Shown here piece by piece: positions 5,801 to 5,861 of a DNA stretch of 5,861 bases. A model generated the notes under the pieces. That model searched no databases, was not told where the DNA came from, and was given only the letters and a program-made list of their open reading frames with translations. The DNA is taken from positions 1 to 5,861 of the forward strand of contig JAEOTF010000516.1 of assembly GCA_016840025.1 (NCBI GenBank), in the 5' to 3' direction. Position 1 is the stretch's first letter. Every line of letters begins with the position of its first letter. The position numbers and the translations under genes are program-made. The DNA comes from Candidatus Hodarchaeota archaeon (GTDB taxonomy: Archaea > Asgardarchaeota > Heimdallarchaeia > Hodarchaeales > YT1-039).

Positions 5801-5855
5801 TCTATCCTTAAATAGGAGATAGAGGGGAAGTTAGTCTATCATATCCCTGATAGAC
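5801..5855. promoter_or_regulatory. Paired inverted repeats sharing a TCTATC/GATAGA core, probable operator region
   Basis: TCTATC (5801-5806) and GATAGA (5818-5823) form a 6-bp inverted repeat with an 11-bp spacer that holds the TATA-like TTAAATA (5808-5814). GTCTATCA (5834-5841) and TGATAGAC (5848-5855) form a perfect 8-bp inverted repeat with a 6-bp spacer. The same hexamer pair used twice within 55 bp suggests tandem sites for a dimeric regulator. TTAAATA could drive a plus-strand gene beginning just beyond the window (an ATG lies at 5858-5860); the sites could equally control the operon to the left. Confidence 0.5.
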
Positions 5856-5861
5856 AAATGA

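Noticed and set aside
5756..5819. TTGACA boxes resembling bacterial -35 elements
   Set aside because: Neither copy (5756-5761 or 5791-5796) has a reasonable -10 box at 16-18 bp spacing, and the rest of the window favours archaeal promoters.
5858..5861. Start of a plus-strand gene at the right edge
   Set aside because: Only ATGA is visible. The upstream TATA-like box is suggestive, but no coding sequence can be read.

Overview
The window is AT-rich and most likely archaeal. There are no convincing Shine-Dalgarno sequences ahead of the starts. TATA-like boxes sit at archaeal spacing, and one places transcription start at or next to the ATG of the transporter gene (leaderless). The leftmost gene encodes a surface protein rich in N-X-S/T sequons with a C-terminal membrane anchor, and the nucleotidyltransferase resembles a type I associate with archaea. 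Gene content and style would suit an Asgard-type or other mesophilic uncultivated archaeon, but that rank is inference.

Layout. 1-516 (+) is the 3' end of a large secreted or surface protein: the tail of one Ig-like repeat, one full Ig-like repeat, a Ser/Thr/Asn-rich stalk and a transmembrane anchor. 670-1929 (+) is an orphan protein with a clear Walker A P-loop but no obvious Walker B and a long helical C-terminal half. 2006-2281 (-) is a small two-helix membrane protein, with a 14-bp perfect palindrome on each side. 2464-3798 (+) is a 12-helix MFS transporter, divergent from the small gene.

3841-5679 (-) is the most interesting part: three closely packed genes, read right to left. They encode a minimal GGDEF-like palm-domain protein (GTG start), a single-domain PHP metallo-phosphoesterase with a full metal-ligand set, and a Pol-beta-type nucleotidyltransferase with a C-terminal helix-turn-helix-like region. 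Gaps of 6 and 18 nt imply one transcript. A possible nucleotide-making enzyme, a phosphoesterase and a nucleotidyl-transferring enzyme in one operon suggest a nucleotide-metabolism or nucleotide-signalling module; this is inference from domain types and gene order only.

5680-5861 is non-coding and probably regulatory. It holds TATA-like boxes in both directions, two inverted repeats sharing the same TCTATC/GATAGA core, and two mutually exclusive short hairpins in the leader of the GGDEF-like gene. I found no RNA genes, insertion sequences or CRISPR arrays.
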